DNA of 64,000 bases from Ursus arctos (lineage: Eukaryota > Chordata > Mammalia > Carnivora > Ursidae). Location: NCBI RefSeq assembly GCF_023065955.2, contig NW_026622874.1, forward strand, positions 30,517,772 through 30,581,771, read 5' to 3'. Both the position numbers and the translations under genes were made by a program. A model generated the notes under the pieces. It did not search any database, was not told the DNA's origin, and saw nothing but the letters and a program-made list of their open reading frames with translations. Positions 13,783 to 26,929 of this stretch are shown piece after piece (position 1 is the first letter of the stretch; each line of letters opens with the position of its first letter).

Positions 13783-13990
13783 TTTTTCTTTTTTTTTTTT
13801 AAGATTTTATTTCTTTATTAGAGAGAGAGTCTGAGCAAGAGAGCACAAGCAGGGGAAATAGCAGAGGGAGAAGGAGAAGAAGGCTCCCCACTGAGCAGGG
13901 AGCCCAGTGTGGAGCTCAGTCCTAGGACTCTGGGATCATGACCTGAGCCAAAGGCAGATGCCTAACCGACTGAGCCACCCAGGCACCTCG
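13783..13990 (-). mobile_element. CAN-SINE, antisense
   Basis: It reads in reverse: a T-run, AAGATTTTATTT, a GA-rich zone, then the complement of the tRNA-like head ending CTGAGCCACCCAGGCACC. Imperfect flanking duplications (GGATAGCTGAGTTTTTTT and GGACAGCTGAATTTTTTCTT) suggest it is older than the copy at 13224. Confidence 0.92.
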
Positions 13991-13991
13991 A

Positions 13992-15159
13992 GGACAGCTG
14001 AATTTTTTCTTGAAGTTAACAAGTAAAGTTAAGTTCAGGCCAGCAGTGGGAGGAATAAGGAAATAGAAAATGAAAGAAAACCTAAAGAAGAACCAACTTA
14101 TTATCATTGACTTGGTCCCTTCAATTATAAATGTACCCCATGCTCTAAATTCTCTTCCCCTCTCCACCTACATGCAGGGGAATTTAAAAATACAGAATAA
14201 TTGAAGAGGAATGGTTACTTCTAATCCTTTTCTCCATCTCCTCTATAATCCAACTCAGCCATATTATAGTCCACTTTTTAAATTCGGTAGCCTTTGTGTT
14301 CCTACCTGCCAGTATTCACTTTGGCTCTTGAGTTTCCAGGGGTTAGGGACTGCATCTGAATTGCTCTGGGCAATTTATAAGAAAGTGCCCAACGAAGGCC
14401 CTTTGGCAGTTTGGGATGCAGATGACTAGGGATCAGAGAAGAGCCTCAGCCCAGCCCAGCCAATTGCCAGTAAGACATTTGCTGGCTCGGTTTATGCCTC
14501 TAAGTTAAGTGGCAACACCATCAAAATGTAGACCTGCACTTTCTACTGAAGGGGCTATCCAAGGCTGAGCTTTTTCTTGGTGAACACATTTGAAGCTGGC
14601 TCCTCCTGCTGAGCTGATCAGTACTGAGTGTGGCAGCCAGATCCCTGGTGGCTGTGTGTGTACATGCACGTGATAAATTCCTGCACACATACCTAGAACC
14701 AGTAGTCTCCACTATTTCTTTTCCTATTTCAAATGCATGATATGGAATGATCAGAGAGAAATTTATCTAGAGTTTTCATGTCATCAAGGCAAAAAATTCA
14801 CTCCAAGTTCGTGTGTTGTAATTGTTATATTGAAATCTATTGTTCCTCCATTAGCCTTCATTATTCCCTCCAACCAGTCACCTGTCCTTCTATTGGATCT
14901 CTCCACATAGTCTACTCCCCTATTCCACTATCCACCGTTCATTAAGCATTCATTGTGTGCCAGGCATTGAAAAGGAGAGATACTCACATCCTCTTTCAGA
15001 TGGACTTGGGCTCTGAGGTTATCACTAAAGAAGGCACAAGACAGTCTAGAAACACAGAATTCATCAGAACTAGGGCAATGGGGCCAAGAGTCTTCAGGCT
15101 TCTAGGCATCAGTTCATTATGGCTTAGAGCAATTGTCTGCCAACTCTAGTTCCCAAAGA
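13992..15159. other. intron DNA between the CAN-SINE and MER20-like relics
   Basis: No gene. A likely L2 3' end occurs at about 14935-14975 (AAGCATTCATTGTGTGCCAG). The rest is unassigned. Confidence 0.55.
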
Positions 15160-15310
15160 GCTTAATTAAAAATTTAGGCTCTCGTGCCAACACCCTGAGA
15201 TTAAGAGTCAGTAGATACTGGGTGTTCCTTAAGAGTGTGCATTTTAATAGGTACCAGGTGATTCTGCTGCAGGTGCTCTGCTGACCACAGAGAACACAGA
15301 TTTAGAACAC
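15160..15310. mobile_element. MER5/MER20-group hAT MITE, diverged
   Basis: The pattern TTAAGAGTCAGTAGATACTG, TGCATTTTAATAGGTACCAG, GTGATTCTGCTGCAGGTGCT resembles MER20/MER5 elements. The limits and subfamily are uncertain. Confidence 0.6.
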
Positions 15311-15319
15311 CAAGTCTCA

Positions 15320-17055
15320 TCATCCTGATTTAGCATTCCATCCACAGCTGCTTCACTTTGCTTTGTGGTTCAGATCAATTTCTTATTTGGAAGATTGTTG
15401 AGGTCCTTGTGGAATTAGTTGTGTAAACCCCTAGAGACAGGAGACAGGCTTCAGAGGGATTTTGTTTTTAATTTTCCTTGCTGCTTTCTATCCCATGATG
15501 GTCTTTTGGACTATTTTGAATATTGAAGAGAGGCTGTAAATGCACTTGGCTTCTGCATGTTAGCAGTAGCTGGACTCCAAGGAAGGTTTGCCAAGTCATT
15601 TCCAAAGAATCAGACTGTCTCATGCCTTGATTAAAGGGAATTTATTTTGTTTGAGGATATAATTCCTTGTGTATCTAATGGTAAAACATCTAGACACATG
15701 TTTTTTGAGATTATCTATACCCCCCCTTGCCTCTTTGTCTAGAGTTGTATACATCCTTTGTACCATTTCCTCCTGGACAATGACAGGTTAACCCGAGGCC
15801 TTGCTTCTGTGTCCTGTGGGCCTCTTGAATAATGGAAGCTTCTATGTGCACATTGGAACAGTCACATATTTAGCATGAAGGAGACCCTGTTGGGATCTGC
15901 CTTGGTCTTGCTGATCAAAGATAGGACTTCAGTATTGAAGCACATACTTCCCCCCACAACACACTTCGAAATATACATCTCTCTCTCCCTCCCTCCTTCT
16001 CTCTCTCTCTGTCCTGGTAGGCAGAATAGTTTCTTCTGAAGTATAAAGACTTGCAATAGAACATGAAAGACTTTGTGCTCTTCCTAATCATAAAAAGCAT
16101 CAAGGCATAAATAATCATTCATCATCATTAACAATTGTTGATGTGTTTAACACATTGCCAAGTAGTGCCTCGGGCCAGACTGAATGTGGTGATAAACGGC
16201 CTCAGCCTCCTTGAGCTCATGTTGGTTCCTCACAGCATTTGTGGTGAAAAACATGGAAAGAGTTTCCATACCCACTCCTCTCTACTGAGGGCTGAGTAGG
16301 GATTTCTGGGTTGGAACTTGCTGAATGAAGAGTGAGTGAGGAGTCTCAGCCGCTCCTGGGCGCTGTCCGTGGTGCTGAAACATCAGGCATGTCTGTCACT
16401 GACGCACCTTGTTTGAGGAGTCAGTGCACATGAGCAGCAGAAATTTTGTCAGATCCATCTGGTTAGTCACCTCATCATGCATCTAAAAGTGCTGTCCTTA
16501 AAAGGAGACAAATTCCAGGTGACTGGCTTGGATTAGAGGCACAGGCTGTGGTCACAGAAAAGTATGCCTTATTGTGCTGCAAACTGGCCCAAGAGGACTT
16601 CAACCTGACCTTGACCCTGTCAGGTTTGAGGAGTTGAGCCGGCCTGCCTGGGATGATTCACCATACACCAGCCCAAGCTTCCTGACACTTCAAGGTCCAG
16701 ATGCCAACCTGGCAGGGTTCCCTCTGTCCTCTGCATGAATTATTATGGGCATCTGAAAGGGGCCTTTCTTGAGCTGTTAGTTGTAATTGGGTTCATGAGT
16801 AATCAGTTTGCTCCCAAGTCTCTCCATTCTTTTCTGCTTGCTTCTGGTGCAATTGTGCATGTGCAAATCACCAAAATGAGCCTTCCTTTCAGAAGGTGGG
16901 CAAGTGCTGCTGCCAGGCATGTTGGGAGCCGGTACCAGGATCCTATTTTTTTACTGCTATTTATAGCCTGCACTGGGAAAACTCTGGCTTGTGCATCGGA
17001 ATGGATGGAAACAATCCACGTGAATTTTTGATATGTTGCTTTGTTACTTCATTCC
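15320..17055. other. intron DNA without recognised features
   Basis: No gene seen. A faint L2-like end near 16130-16220 and the CT repeat near 16 kb are the only recognisable pieces. Confidence 0.55.
15987..16013. repeat. CT-rich simple repeat
   Basis: Runs of CTCT and CCCT on the plus strand. Short and imperfect. Confidence 0.85.
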
Positions 17056-17059
17056 TTTG

Positions 17060-17440
17060 TCAACATTGGGAGCGTGAGAATGATTAAGAGGCAGTTTCTG
17101 TCCTCCAGAAGCTTGCAACCTAGAGAGGCAAACACATAACTACAATACAGTGCCACAAGTGCTGTGATTGTCCAGGGGTAGGGAAATAGTCACAGAAAAG
17201 GTGGCATTTGTACTGGATCTTGAAGGGTGAGTAGGAGCTCAGTGGACAGAAAGGGGGGTGATGGGCATTCCTAACAAAGAATACAGGCCCAGCAAGAATA
17301 AAAATATATGGATGTGCAAGGCCTGGCTGGGGAACAGTGAGCGGTGGTGTGGGACTCAGCACAGGGGGACTGGGAAGGAGAAAGGGCCAGAAAGCCATTT
17401 TGGGAAGGGCCTGCAAGGAGACCAAAAACTTTGAATAAGG
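17060..17440 (-). mobile_element. L2-like LINE fragment, antisense
   Basis: CTGGATCTTGAAGGGTGAGT, GGGCATTCCTAACAAAGAAT and GATGTGCAAGGCCTGGCTGG reproduce the reverse L2 order. It is immediately followed near 17.5 kb by an L2 piece in the opposite orientation. Confidence 0.65.
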
Positions 17441-17499
17441 CAAATGCAGTCTTGGCTGCCATGCAGAAGTAAGCTTCCACAGTGGGTCATTAAGCAGCT

Positions 17500-17815
17500 G
17501 ATGATCCTTGATGCTTCTCTGCAGATTTCCTCCATTCAAACTTCCTTTCGTTTAGGAGGTCTTCCCTGTTCACCCTCCCCTTTCTCCTCTCAGGCTGAGT
17601 TAAGTGACCCATGGACAAGGCCATCATTTAGCCATCACACTGGGTTACATTGACTTTTCATGTGTCAAGCTTCCCTCACCAGACTGGAAGATTTCTCAGG
17701 TCAAGGGCTGGACCTGATTTGGTGTTCTTTGTCTAGCATCTAGGGTGGTGAGTAGCATAGAGAGGATACTCGGTTATTATATCTTAGATGAATGTGTAAA
17801 AAACTGAATGAATGC
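17500..17815 (+). mobile_element. L2-like LINE fragment, sense
   Basis: GGAGGTCTTCCCTGTTCACC, CTGGAAGATTTCTCAGGTCA with an AGGGCTGGACCTG block and GGTTATTATATCTTAGATGA resemble the sense L2 3' end. It is diverged. Confidence 0.55.
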
Positions 17816-18769
17816 CCTAAAATTTCCTGTAAGATAGAGCCTAAGATTTACATTTAGGGATTCAAAAATACTTTCATAAGTAATTCAGACACTAAAATGC
17901 ATCTGTGTGGTATGGCTTTGGGCTGTGAACAGTGGGAAGCCATTGGGAACAGACATTTCATGAAAGGGACTGTGAGCCAGGGAGGCCTTCGGGCAGTTCT
18001 AAGCTATAATCTGGCCTGCAGGAAAGGGTTAGTTGGGTGACAGTGACAAGCTGATGACTCCAATTAGCCCAGCCTTTATTATACAGCCCAACCTAGATGT
18101 CTCGGCTAATGTGGCTGTGGTGGCTCTCATTCTTGGGAAAGCAGACATTTTAATATGGAAAAATATTTTCCATCATTTCCTCATGACAGGAAAAGTCAGG
18201 GAGATGGAATGTTCTGTTCCACATGGCAGGCAGTAGAAGATGTTTCAGTCCTGATGATTTTGCCTTAGAAAATGAGGACTATTAACTGAAGCATTTATTG
18301 GCATTTGCAGGCAGGACCCATCTCTCTGAACAGATGAGGTAGGAGTGTGATGTTGGCCATGGGTGTCCTTAGTGAGTCAATACACTCACTGTGGGCCCCA
18401 GAAGGTAGCATGAGACCCTAAAGTCAAACCCTAACTCTGCCCTCCAGCACATGGCTGGAACTGGGTGGCAAAATACAAAGATTTTGAATGTCTGAGAATC
18501 CTGTTCACAAAGCCCATGCACTCTGCTGTATGGGAAAGATGCTTAGCCTTCACCCTGTTTCTTATCCATTTATAAGGAAAGTAGATGTTATGCCAAATGG
18601 ACTTCCTTTTTCTGAATCCCAAGTCTCTCCGCATGTCCAACAGGAAAGCCATTTGATGAATATTTCTTTAAATCTCTGGATTGTTCCTTCATGATTGACA
18701 GCTTCACAGAGAAAACTGAGCAGAGGCTTGGGATCAGCTATCAGGTCCTAAGTCTACTGTGTGTTGGCC

Positions 18770-18930
18770 CAGTGGCTATTTAGCCATCACTGCACATTGG
18801 AATCATTCAAGAAGCCTTAAAAATTCTCCACCCCAGAGATTCTAATTTAATTGGCCTACAGTGCAGCCTGAGGACTATGATTTGGGGTTCTAAGGTACAG
18901 CCCTGGTTGAGAGCTGCTATATTAAAAGAA
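18770..18930. mobile_element. MER5A-like hAT MITE
   Basis: GCACATTGGAATCATTCAAG, CCCCAGAGATTCTAATTTAA and CTGGTTGAGAGCTGCT follow the layout of MER5A, an old non-autonomous hAT element. It is diverged. Confidence 0.75.
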
Positions 18931-18931
18931 T

Positions 18932-19070
18932 CACCTTGGAAACGTCACCCAGCACCCCCCCCAAGTCTTATTTTTTTTGCCTGTAAATTGGGATGTTAAC
19001 ATGAACCTCACAGAACTGTGAGGAGGAAATCAGATAAGGTCTGTTCAGTTTCTTATCACATTGCTGAAGA
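18932..19070 (+). repeat. MIR, sense
   Basis: GCCTGTAAATTGGGATGTTA, ACATGAACCTCACAGAACTG and TGAGGAGGAAATCAGATAAG match the MIR 3' half. A C-run and a T-run interrupt it. Confidence 0.65.
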
Positions 19071-19568
19071 TGGGATCAGGGATGGGCCATGTAAGCTAGT
19101 GACCTTGAGTCTCCTGCGTAAATGACACAGACCACACACTTTCCCGGCCTTGGTGGGGACTATGTGAGAGAGACTGTAGATGGATGTCTGGAGCACAGTG
19201 AGGAATGCTCAGCTCACTGCAGGGACAGACCACAGGTCTTTCTTCCACATGGGGGTGTCCTGTGCTGCCCAATGACCAGACTTTGGCTCACAGGTATCCC
19301 CTTTGTTAACCTTCTGAGGACTGGACTTCTCCACTCCCATAGTTGGCTTGTTTGTCTCCTTTGTTCTAGAATTATTGATTTCTTGTTTTTTTTTTTCTTT
19401 TTAATCTTAAAGAAATCAGGACCTGAAGGCAGAGAATGGAGGAAACAAAAATACCTTGCTTTTATTTTTCACTTCATTGCTCAGCACACTGGCTGACAGT
19501 CCCCAGACTGTCATCAGAAGGCCCCTTTGTCTTGATGAGGTCATCAAGTTACCAATTAGCTTTATTTT

Positions 19569-19758
19569 ATTTTTTTAAAGGTTTTATTTATATGTTTGAC
19601 AGACAGAGAGAGCACAAGCAGGGGGAACGGCAGGCAGAAGGAGAGGAAGAAGCAGGCTCCCTGCTGTGCAGAGAGCCCAACACGGGGCTCGATCCCAGGA
19701 CCCTGAGATCATGACCTGAGCCGAAGGCAGCCACTTAACCGACTAAGCCAGGCACCCA
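19569..19758 (-). mobile_element. CAN-SINE, antisense
   Basis: This is a reverse-orientation CAN-SINE with AAAGGTTTTATTTAT, GAGAGAGCACAAGCAGGGGG, GCTCGATCCCAGGACCCTGA and a head complement TAACCGACTAAGCCAGGCAC. The flanks CAATTAGCTTTATTTT at 19553-19568 and 19759-19774 form the target-site duplication. Confidence 0.93.
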
Positions 19759-20479
19759 CAATTAGCTTTATTTTGAAGGAAAGATTATGAGAGTTTCTTC
19801 TCAGTTTTTGCCTGGGGAGGGCTTCCTGGGGGCCAGGGTGGACCCTTCCCCCCCTTCTTCTCCTCCACCTCTGAGGAGTGGCTAGACCCATGAGAGAGGG
19901 CTCCTCTCCCTGGGAGGCCACAGTCACTCCTAAGGCAGAGATGCTCAACATTGACTATGACCATAAAAGAACACTTATCTGATGGCTGAAGGATGAAAGA
20001 GGCCTATATTTACTCTATATAACATAGTTCTAAAATTTTAAGTTTCAAAATATAAGGTTTTTTTTCAGGCAAGAAAAGGATTTGACAGGTTTTCAGATAC
20101 CCAGTATGGGTGGGGCAGATGGGCTTCCTGTCTGATCTGCCCTGCTTATTTAAGTACTTTGGTGAAACATCTCTACTGATTAATTTTCCCCTTAAAGTTA
20201 CATGCCCTTCAGAAGTCTGTTTGTATTTCCATAAATCGGTGATGATTTTATCAGGTTATCTCCTCTGAGGCCTGTCAGCAACAGGAAGCACATTAACCCC
20301 AGCAAGACAAGTGTGGGATTTTTCCAGAAATGCCTCAGTTCTACACATATGGGGTTAAAACAGTGAAATTTCTAGGAGGCTGTCTTTTGCTCGTTATGAA
20401 ACTTGAATCTCTCTTCTTCCATCCCTTCCGGTTTACATTACTATATTTTACTGGACTCAATTCTAGGGTATCTCAGAAA

Positions 20480-20610
20480 CCCATAGAGAAGGACAAGCAT
20501 TAATTCCATGAACTTATATTGAGTCCCTACACTGTGCCAGGCCAAGAGATGGAAGATGAATCAGAATCCAAGGAGCTCAGGTGGCTCAGGGAAGAGACAG
20601 ATAGGTAAAT
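20480..20610 (-). mobile_element. L2 3' end relic, antisense
   Basis: ACTTATATTGAGTCCCTACA followed by CTGTGCCAGGCCAAGAGATG, then GAAGATGAATCAGAATCCAA and AGGAGCTCAGG, is the reversed L2 terminus. Confidence 0.6.
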
Positions 20611-20614
20611 TGTC

Positions 20615-23530
20615 TGTTACAGCTCCAAGGGGTCAGGGGGATGAGCACGGGCCGGAGACACACAGAGGCAGGGGTGGCGGAGTGCAGAATCCATCTGTGC
20701 TGTCAACGCCACCAGGCACTCTTCTGCTGTCCACTCCCTGGGGCACAGGAGGGCTGATCCTTTCTCAAGGAGCTCTGGCTTTCCGTCTTTCCCTAGTTAT
20801 TCAGTGTGCTGCTGCTACGGGACCGGCATTGTTCTCAGCACTAACAATAGAGCGATTAACAAGATAGCCACAGTTTATCTGTGATGGCCAGAATAATGGG
20901 AGAGGTAGTCCCTCCTTGCAAAATGGGAGTATAAAATCGGAAACTGACTGTGTCTAAGCACGCATAGCTAAAGCCAAAGCAGCCCTTGGAGCCCCAGGCA
21001 AACTTTTGGGGATGAATCAATTGTCCTTTCTACCTGTAGAGCTTCATCTTTTGCAAGTGTCTTCCCATCCTCTCCTTTGAGCTCCACTTTAGACCCTGAT
21101 GCAACACAGCCTAGACCATTGTTCCTGTTCATATAGGGCAGGGAGGGGACTGCTTGGACCTGAAGTGCAGTCTCTTGGCCTTAGAGCAAATTTTCCTTTT
21201 TACGTCTTGGTGAAGTTCATGGTCTTTTGTGAGGCCCCAGCTTTGGGCCTTGGCCTCTTTACAGAGTCTGGGACTGGAACCCATTGGAACTTGCTCAGTG
21301 CTTAGTCATGGGTTGATGGGCATTGAGGGAGGTGTGAGGGTATGTGGGAGAGAGGCTCATTCTCAGTAGACATGAGTCAGTTTAGAAACATAAGGACAGA
21401 AAGCTGGGCCGGGGCTGTGGTCCCTTCCTGGAGCCCCAGGGAAAAGGACAGCTCAGATGTAGCAATTGGCTTCCGACAGCTTCCCTCTGCAGCTTCTGAC
21501 ATGTCTCAGAAAAGCAATGAGGAGCTGAGACAGAGTCTACTCTGTGCCTTGTTGCCTAGGAGCAATTATAGCCCTCCGTTGAGGGAGAATCTGAATTTTG
21601 TTTTAGCCAGCCACTTCTACGTGGTCTGCCATTAAGTCTTGGAGTCATATCAGGGATCTCATTATTCTAAATACAATACAAAAATACCTCAAGAGAAAAT
21701 GCATTTTATGATATCTAAAAATTTTATTAATCCAAACTACCAAGTGCTTATACAGCTAGTGGCAGCCTTTGTGAGCAAGAGCTCTTGCGCTGAAGACTTT
21801 TCATTAGAATTAAAAACCACTATGGTTATTAGATGGGGTTGGCCAAGAGCCAGGGCAGCAGGGCCTGGGTCATGCAGGTTAAATTTAGGTGCTTTTAGTC
21901 GCCAGAGCATCAGGCACCTGTTAGATGTGAAAATCCAGCACCAAGTGAAGAGGTCACAAGATACAGAGGAGAGAGCTCTGAACCGAAGCCAGAGGTCTGG
22001 ACTGGGTTCCTCACCTTGGCTCCCAGTGGCTCAGGGCTCCTGTGCATGGCACTTCCCTCCTGCTCCCTGGGTCATTGAGTTCTAGCTATAAAAAACAAGG
22101 AGACTGAATTTGGGTCCTTTAGAGCCCTTCTAGCACCAAAGCTCCAGGAGAAGTGGTACGGGTTGCAAAAATGTAAAGAAAGGAGATGCAGAAGGATGAA
22201 ATGACATCCACTCACCCTCATATCATGACAGTAGTTTTGTTGACTCTGTTCTCCCCCTATCCTCCCCCTCCCCCCATGCCCCAAGGAGGCCCAACTTTCT
22301 TGGACAACAGTGAGGAGCAGAGAGAACAATCTAAGCTGCTACAATTGCTCCTATCCCTGGTCAGGAGAGAAATCTGCCACCTTGTCCTGGGCCAGGGTCC
22401 CTCCAGACAGGGGTTTGGCCAAAAATAACAGGTGAGACAATGTGGAGATAGCCCCGTATGATTTATTATATGCCATTTTCAGCCAGAGTCTGTGAGAGAA
22501 ACAATAGGTCTGTCTTGTTCCTAATTCTTTTGAGCATGCAGGTTCAAGTTAACCCATTTAGACATAATTAAAATTCTGTCCCGTATGACTTACCCTTTGT
22601 CTTTGGCACAGATCATTCCACATTCTTCCCCATACCGTCCCTATAACCAGACCTTGAGCGACTCTGCCTTATTTACCGTTTACTTTAGTTACATGTGGTT
22701 ATTCTCACATCGATGGCATCGCCGTGAGATAGAGGCTTTGTGGCCCGGACCAAGCCAGTGCATCGTCGGTCTTCATGAACTTCTATTTGGTTAAACTCTC
22801 CTGTCTTCTTGTATCACTTCATTTTGTTGTTGTTGTTAAAAGGATGCAAAGAATTCCTCCACTTTCCCCGTCCACCCCTTACTTCCCATATACCTTTGTT
22901 TTCTTTTTCTCTCTCCGTAGGGTATGGCTGACCATACTAAAGATATTGCTCCTACAAATCCTGATGCTCTTTTTAGCTTCTATAAAGTGGTTTGTTCTTA
23001 CTAATTCTGTCCACTTTGCAGTTTGCTTTTTACAAGTTCTCTTTGGCCATAACACTGCCCTTCCGCTGTGGGGGTGGGGGGAGTGGGTCCCCAGGGCAGT
23101 GCAGTAATGTAGCCCTTGTTTTCAGAGAGGTGGTGAAAATCTGCCTGCTCCCCCGTTTAAGAGGAATGGAGGTATACACAGACCCATACACACGCAGCCC
23201 TAGAAGGGAGAGGGAAGGGGGCTAATGTGCCAGATATCGGGGTGGGTGTCTGACCTTTTTTTGTCTCTTTTAATCCTCATACCACCTTGTGAGGTGGTAT
23301 GGACTGTTTTCCAAGTTTACAAACAGAGCAACATGCTCCAAGAGTTAAAAAGAATGTCTATTGAAAGTTAAAGTAAATTATTAATCCCATTCCACAAATT
23401 CAATTATACAAGAAAAATGGCCTTACTTTTTTATAAGTCAATTCAAATTTTGCTACATGCCCCCATGCTTACAAGTAACAGAACCTTCATCTCAGAAAAT
23501 TTGGGTCTACTCCCCCCGTTTCTTAGGGGT
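20615..23530. other. intron DNA without recognised genes
   Basis: MIR-like fragments are visible near 21960-22100 and 23265-23310; the latter forms a 9-bp stem with a 6-nt loop. No coding signal. Confidence 0.55.
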
Positions 23531-23535
23531 TGATC

Positions 23536-23742
23536 CAAGTTCTGTCCAAAAACACTTCCTGTGATGATGGAAATATATTTGCACTGTCCCATACAGGAGC
23601 CCCTAGCCATATGTGACTATTGAGCATTTGAAATGTGGCTAATGAAATTGAGCTAGGGATTTTTAAATTTTGTTTAACTTAAATTAATTTAAATTTAAAG
23701 AGCCATATGTGGCTAATGTCTATAGTATTGGACGAACTTCCA
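23536..23742. mobile_element. hAT-type MITE relic (CAGTGCTGTCC-terminus type)
   Basis: The elements TGTGATGATGGAAATATATT, TAGCCATATGTGACTATTGA, GCATTTGAAATGTGGCTAAT and AGAGCCATATGTGGCTAATG are those of a common mammalian hAT MITE whose ends pair as imperfect inverted repeats. Exact limits are approximate. Confidence 0.75.
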
Positions 23743-23959
23743 CGCTGCAAAAGCATTTAGTTGGTCTTGGTTGGGGACACATCCTGGGAATCATTTACCA
23801 CATTGAGAACCCTGAGAATGGTTTTGTTCCCATCGCAATGTCCAAGTCATTGGTCCCCGCAGACTCCTGGGTCACCTCTATCCCTGACCCCATGTCTCTT
23901 TGGGACTGGCTTTCTCTTAGTCATCTCTTCACATTGCATTGGCTCTAGGGCTGCAGGGT

Positions 23960-24285
23960 TTAAGATGGAAGCCACTAGCCACAGGTACCTGTGAGCACTT
24001 GAATTATAGCTTGTGAGGATTGAGGTGTGCTGTAAGTATAAAACATACAATGGATCTTAAAGTCTTTAGTATAAAAACAGAATATAGCATATCTCCTTAT
24101 AGTGTTTTATGTTGATTACATGTTGAAATGCAAATGAATCCTGGACATATTGGGTTAAGTAAACATTATTAAAATTAAATTTCATCTATTTCTTTTTACT
24201 TTTTTTAAATGTAGCACCAGAAAAGGCACATGTGACTCACATTTGTGGCTTGCACTGCTTTTCTGTTGGACAGCACTGCTCAAGG
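23960..24285. mobile_element. hAT-type MITE relic, second copy
   Basis: It contains GCCACTAGCCACAGGTACCT, TTACATGTTGAAATGCAAAT, ATATTGGGTTAAGTAAACAT and CTGTTGGACAGCACTGCTC. It is a longer member related to the relic at 23.5 kb, ending in the characteristic GGACAGCACTG terminus. Confidence 0.78.
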
Positions 24286-24289
24286 GGGT

Positions 24290-26925
24290 CACTGTGCTTG
24301 CCTGAGGCCCCCATAGGGAGATATAAATCCATTTCCTGAGAGTCTGGCTTATCGGATGGGGGAAGTGTTAAGGGGTAACTGGAAATATGGAGGATGGGGT
24401 ATTTCAGAATGTTACCACTTTACCACCCCAGCAATTGGGTTCTCCAAGGAAGAGGAAAGAGTTCCCAGGCTTTGGATCTAGGAACCAGGGACTGGGCCTC
24501 CTTACATGCTGAGGGTCTGCTCAAGAGCGAAGTGAGGCCCAGGGAAGGAGAGAAGAATCACCAATCAGCCTCCGCCTTAGGGTAGGACCTGACTCGTGGG
24601 TCAAAAGCTGGATCCCCAAAGGTTGAGGAGGAGTAGGGGCCATGCTGAGGTGCAGTCTGGAGACAAAAGTACATCTGTATCCTGATCCGTGGTGGCTTGA
24701 CTGAGGGATCCTGTCACAGGATCTGCATGTCCCACTGGGGACACCAGCGGGTGCGTTCCATCCCCACATCAGGAATTGGATTCTTTCCATCACCCCAGAC
24801 GCTAGTCAGGGCCTGGCCCTTCAGAATGTTTTGGGAAATGATTGTTTAATTAAAGTTAGGCAAATGAGGGCTGCTTTTTCTTCCCACAATGTGTCATTTC
24901 ATGCCAGAGGCTCTCGGGGAGGCAAAGTGATTTTAGAAATGAATCAGAATGTAGTCAAATAGAAGATATAACTCAAGCAGAAGATGTAAACTCACCCGTT
25001 TTGTTGGTCGGTCAGCTGTGTGCCTAGCACCGACTCTTGGCAGAGCCCTAGTGATTGCCACAGCTGCAGTAGAGAGAACAGGAGTTCTCAGGGAGCCTGG
25101 TTGGAGATGGAAGGATATGCAACCAGGTCAACCTGGTCAACAAGCTCAGTGGACCATGTCGACAAGCAAAGATGAGCAAAGGAGGCCTCCAACGGGTTGG
25201 GGGAAGTAAAGTTTCATGGAAGTTAAAGTTCATAAATCACATTCCATTCCAAATGCCTGTAAAGGAGATCCCATTATTTGAAGAATCCTGCAGACAACCA
25301 TTCTGCAAGGTAAATCCTTTAATAATAGCATATGATTATTGAGGGTTTTCAGAAAAGTCTGGATTTTTGTGTCCTATATCCCCTTAACACAAGACCCCCC
25401 TGACCACCCGAGTATTGCAAAGGGAACATCTTTGAACAGGGATGAGGCATGCTTAGAAAATGGGATAGCTGAAAATGGGTGTGTAAATGTGCTGATTGCC
25501 TTCTCTGAGAGACCACTGCCACTCTTGCAGTCTCTGCTTCCCTTTGGAGCCCTGAGGCCAGGGCAGCAGGGCCCCTGGAGCTTGTCCTGAAGCTTCTGTT
25601 CTTCTGCCCAGCTGCTTTGGTCTCAGAGCCTGTGCTGGGGCCAGAAAGATCCCACCGAGGATTCCTTCTGTCCCAGGCCCCCAAAAGGCTGTGTTGGTTC
25701 AGCTACGTACCTCGGGGACCCTCTCCCCTTCGGGTCCTACAGAGAGTCACACAAGAGCTTGTTTTTATGATTATTGTTGCTAATGTTGGGTTAGAACCCC
25801 CACCCCCATTTTCTCAGCCCTGAAAAATCACAGCTACTCATGGCTGTCTGTAACAATTAGCTCTTGATAGGAAAATTATGCCCTAGTGATAATGGTGCAA
25901 AATCCTGGAGGTGGGGGGTGGGTATGAGCAAGATTAGTAACGCACAGTTGAACCAAACCAAACTAATCCCCTTAAGATTTATATTGTGTCTTGTGTAAAT
26001 CTGGCTGTTGACAGCTGAAGCTCAGCAAAAGAGAACTGGGCTCCTCGCCCCTCCCATCCTGTCCTCATCCTCATGCCGGGAGTGGCCAGAGGCACACACA
26101 GTGCCTGGGCATGAGTCACCCCGTGCAGGCAGCACAGCGGTTCTTCCAGAAATGGTCCCCAGGCCTGTCAGAGTGGGTGGAGGCCTGTCCTTGCCCCTAA
26201 TGGGGAAGAGCTGGGGGTTTCTATTTCCAGAACCTTCCCTGAATCATCACCTATCTTTGCTGCTTCTGGCCTCCCCACGGAAGCAGATTCTTCATGGAGA
26301 CTTGACCTGAAGACTTCTCTGAGGTCTGGCTGCCCCTATGCCCTCCCTCAAGGCCTCATACAGAGAGTCTGTGCCGGTCAGACATCGCCATGGATCATCC
26401 CTTTGGGAACCAGCCGTCTGTTCCAGAACATTCCAGGGGACTCCCCTCAGAGCAATGGCCAGGGGAAGGAGGGGTTACACATCAGCCTCACACAGGCACT
26501 GCATAAATCAGGTACCCGCGAGAGAGACAAAGGGCGTACAGAGGACGGTGGGCTGCACAAAAGACGAAGACAAAGAGGATATAGGGCGCACCCCTTTGAG
26601 GGCAGGGCTGGTGTCGGGCTCGTCTGCACCTCCTGTGCAGGGGCACAGTGCCTTGCACACAGGAGCCGGGGCCATCCGTGAGCGAATAAGGAGAGGGAGG
26701 AACTGAGACCATAATTCATGAATGGAGCCCTGGAATAAACGTGTCTGTTCTGTCTCCCTTACGCAAACTCACTGCCTGTATAATTGCATTTAGTCCTCAA
26801 AGGCCCATTTCACTGACAAGGACACTGAGTTCTGAGTTGAGCAATTTGCATCAAGTCACATGGTGAGTAAGCAGCAGAGGCCCCAGAGTCTAAGTAAAGG
26901 GAAAAAACACAGGAAGAAAATATTT
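24290..26925. other. intron DNA without recognised genes
   Basis: No gene. The AT-rich stretch 24836-24980 (GATTGTTTAATTAAAGTTAG) is repeat-free. A possible L2 piece lies near 26630-26700. Confidence 0.55.
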
Positions 26926-26929
26926 AACG

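Noticed and set aside
23278..23301. 9-bp stem, 6-nt loop hairpin (CATACCACC and GGTGGTATG)
   Set aside because: It falls in a MIR-like stretch whose consensus is already near-palindromic here. No RNA gene context or terminator is expected in this genome.
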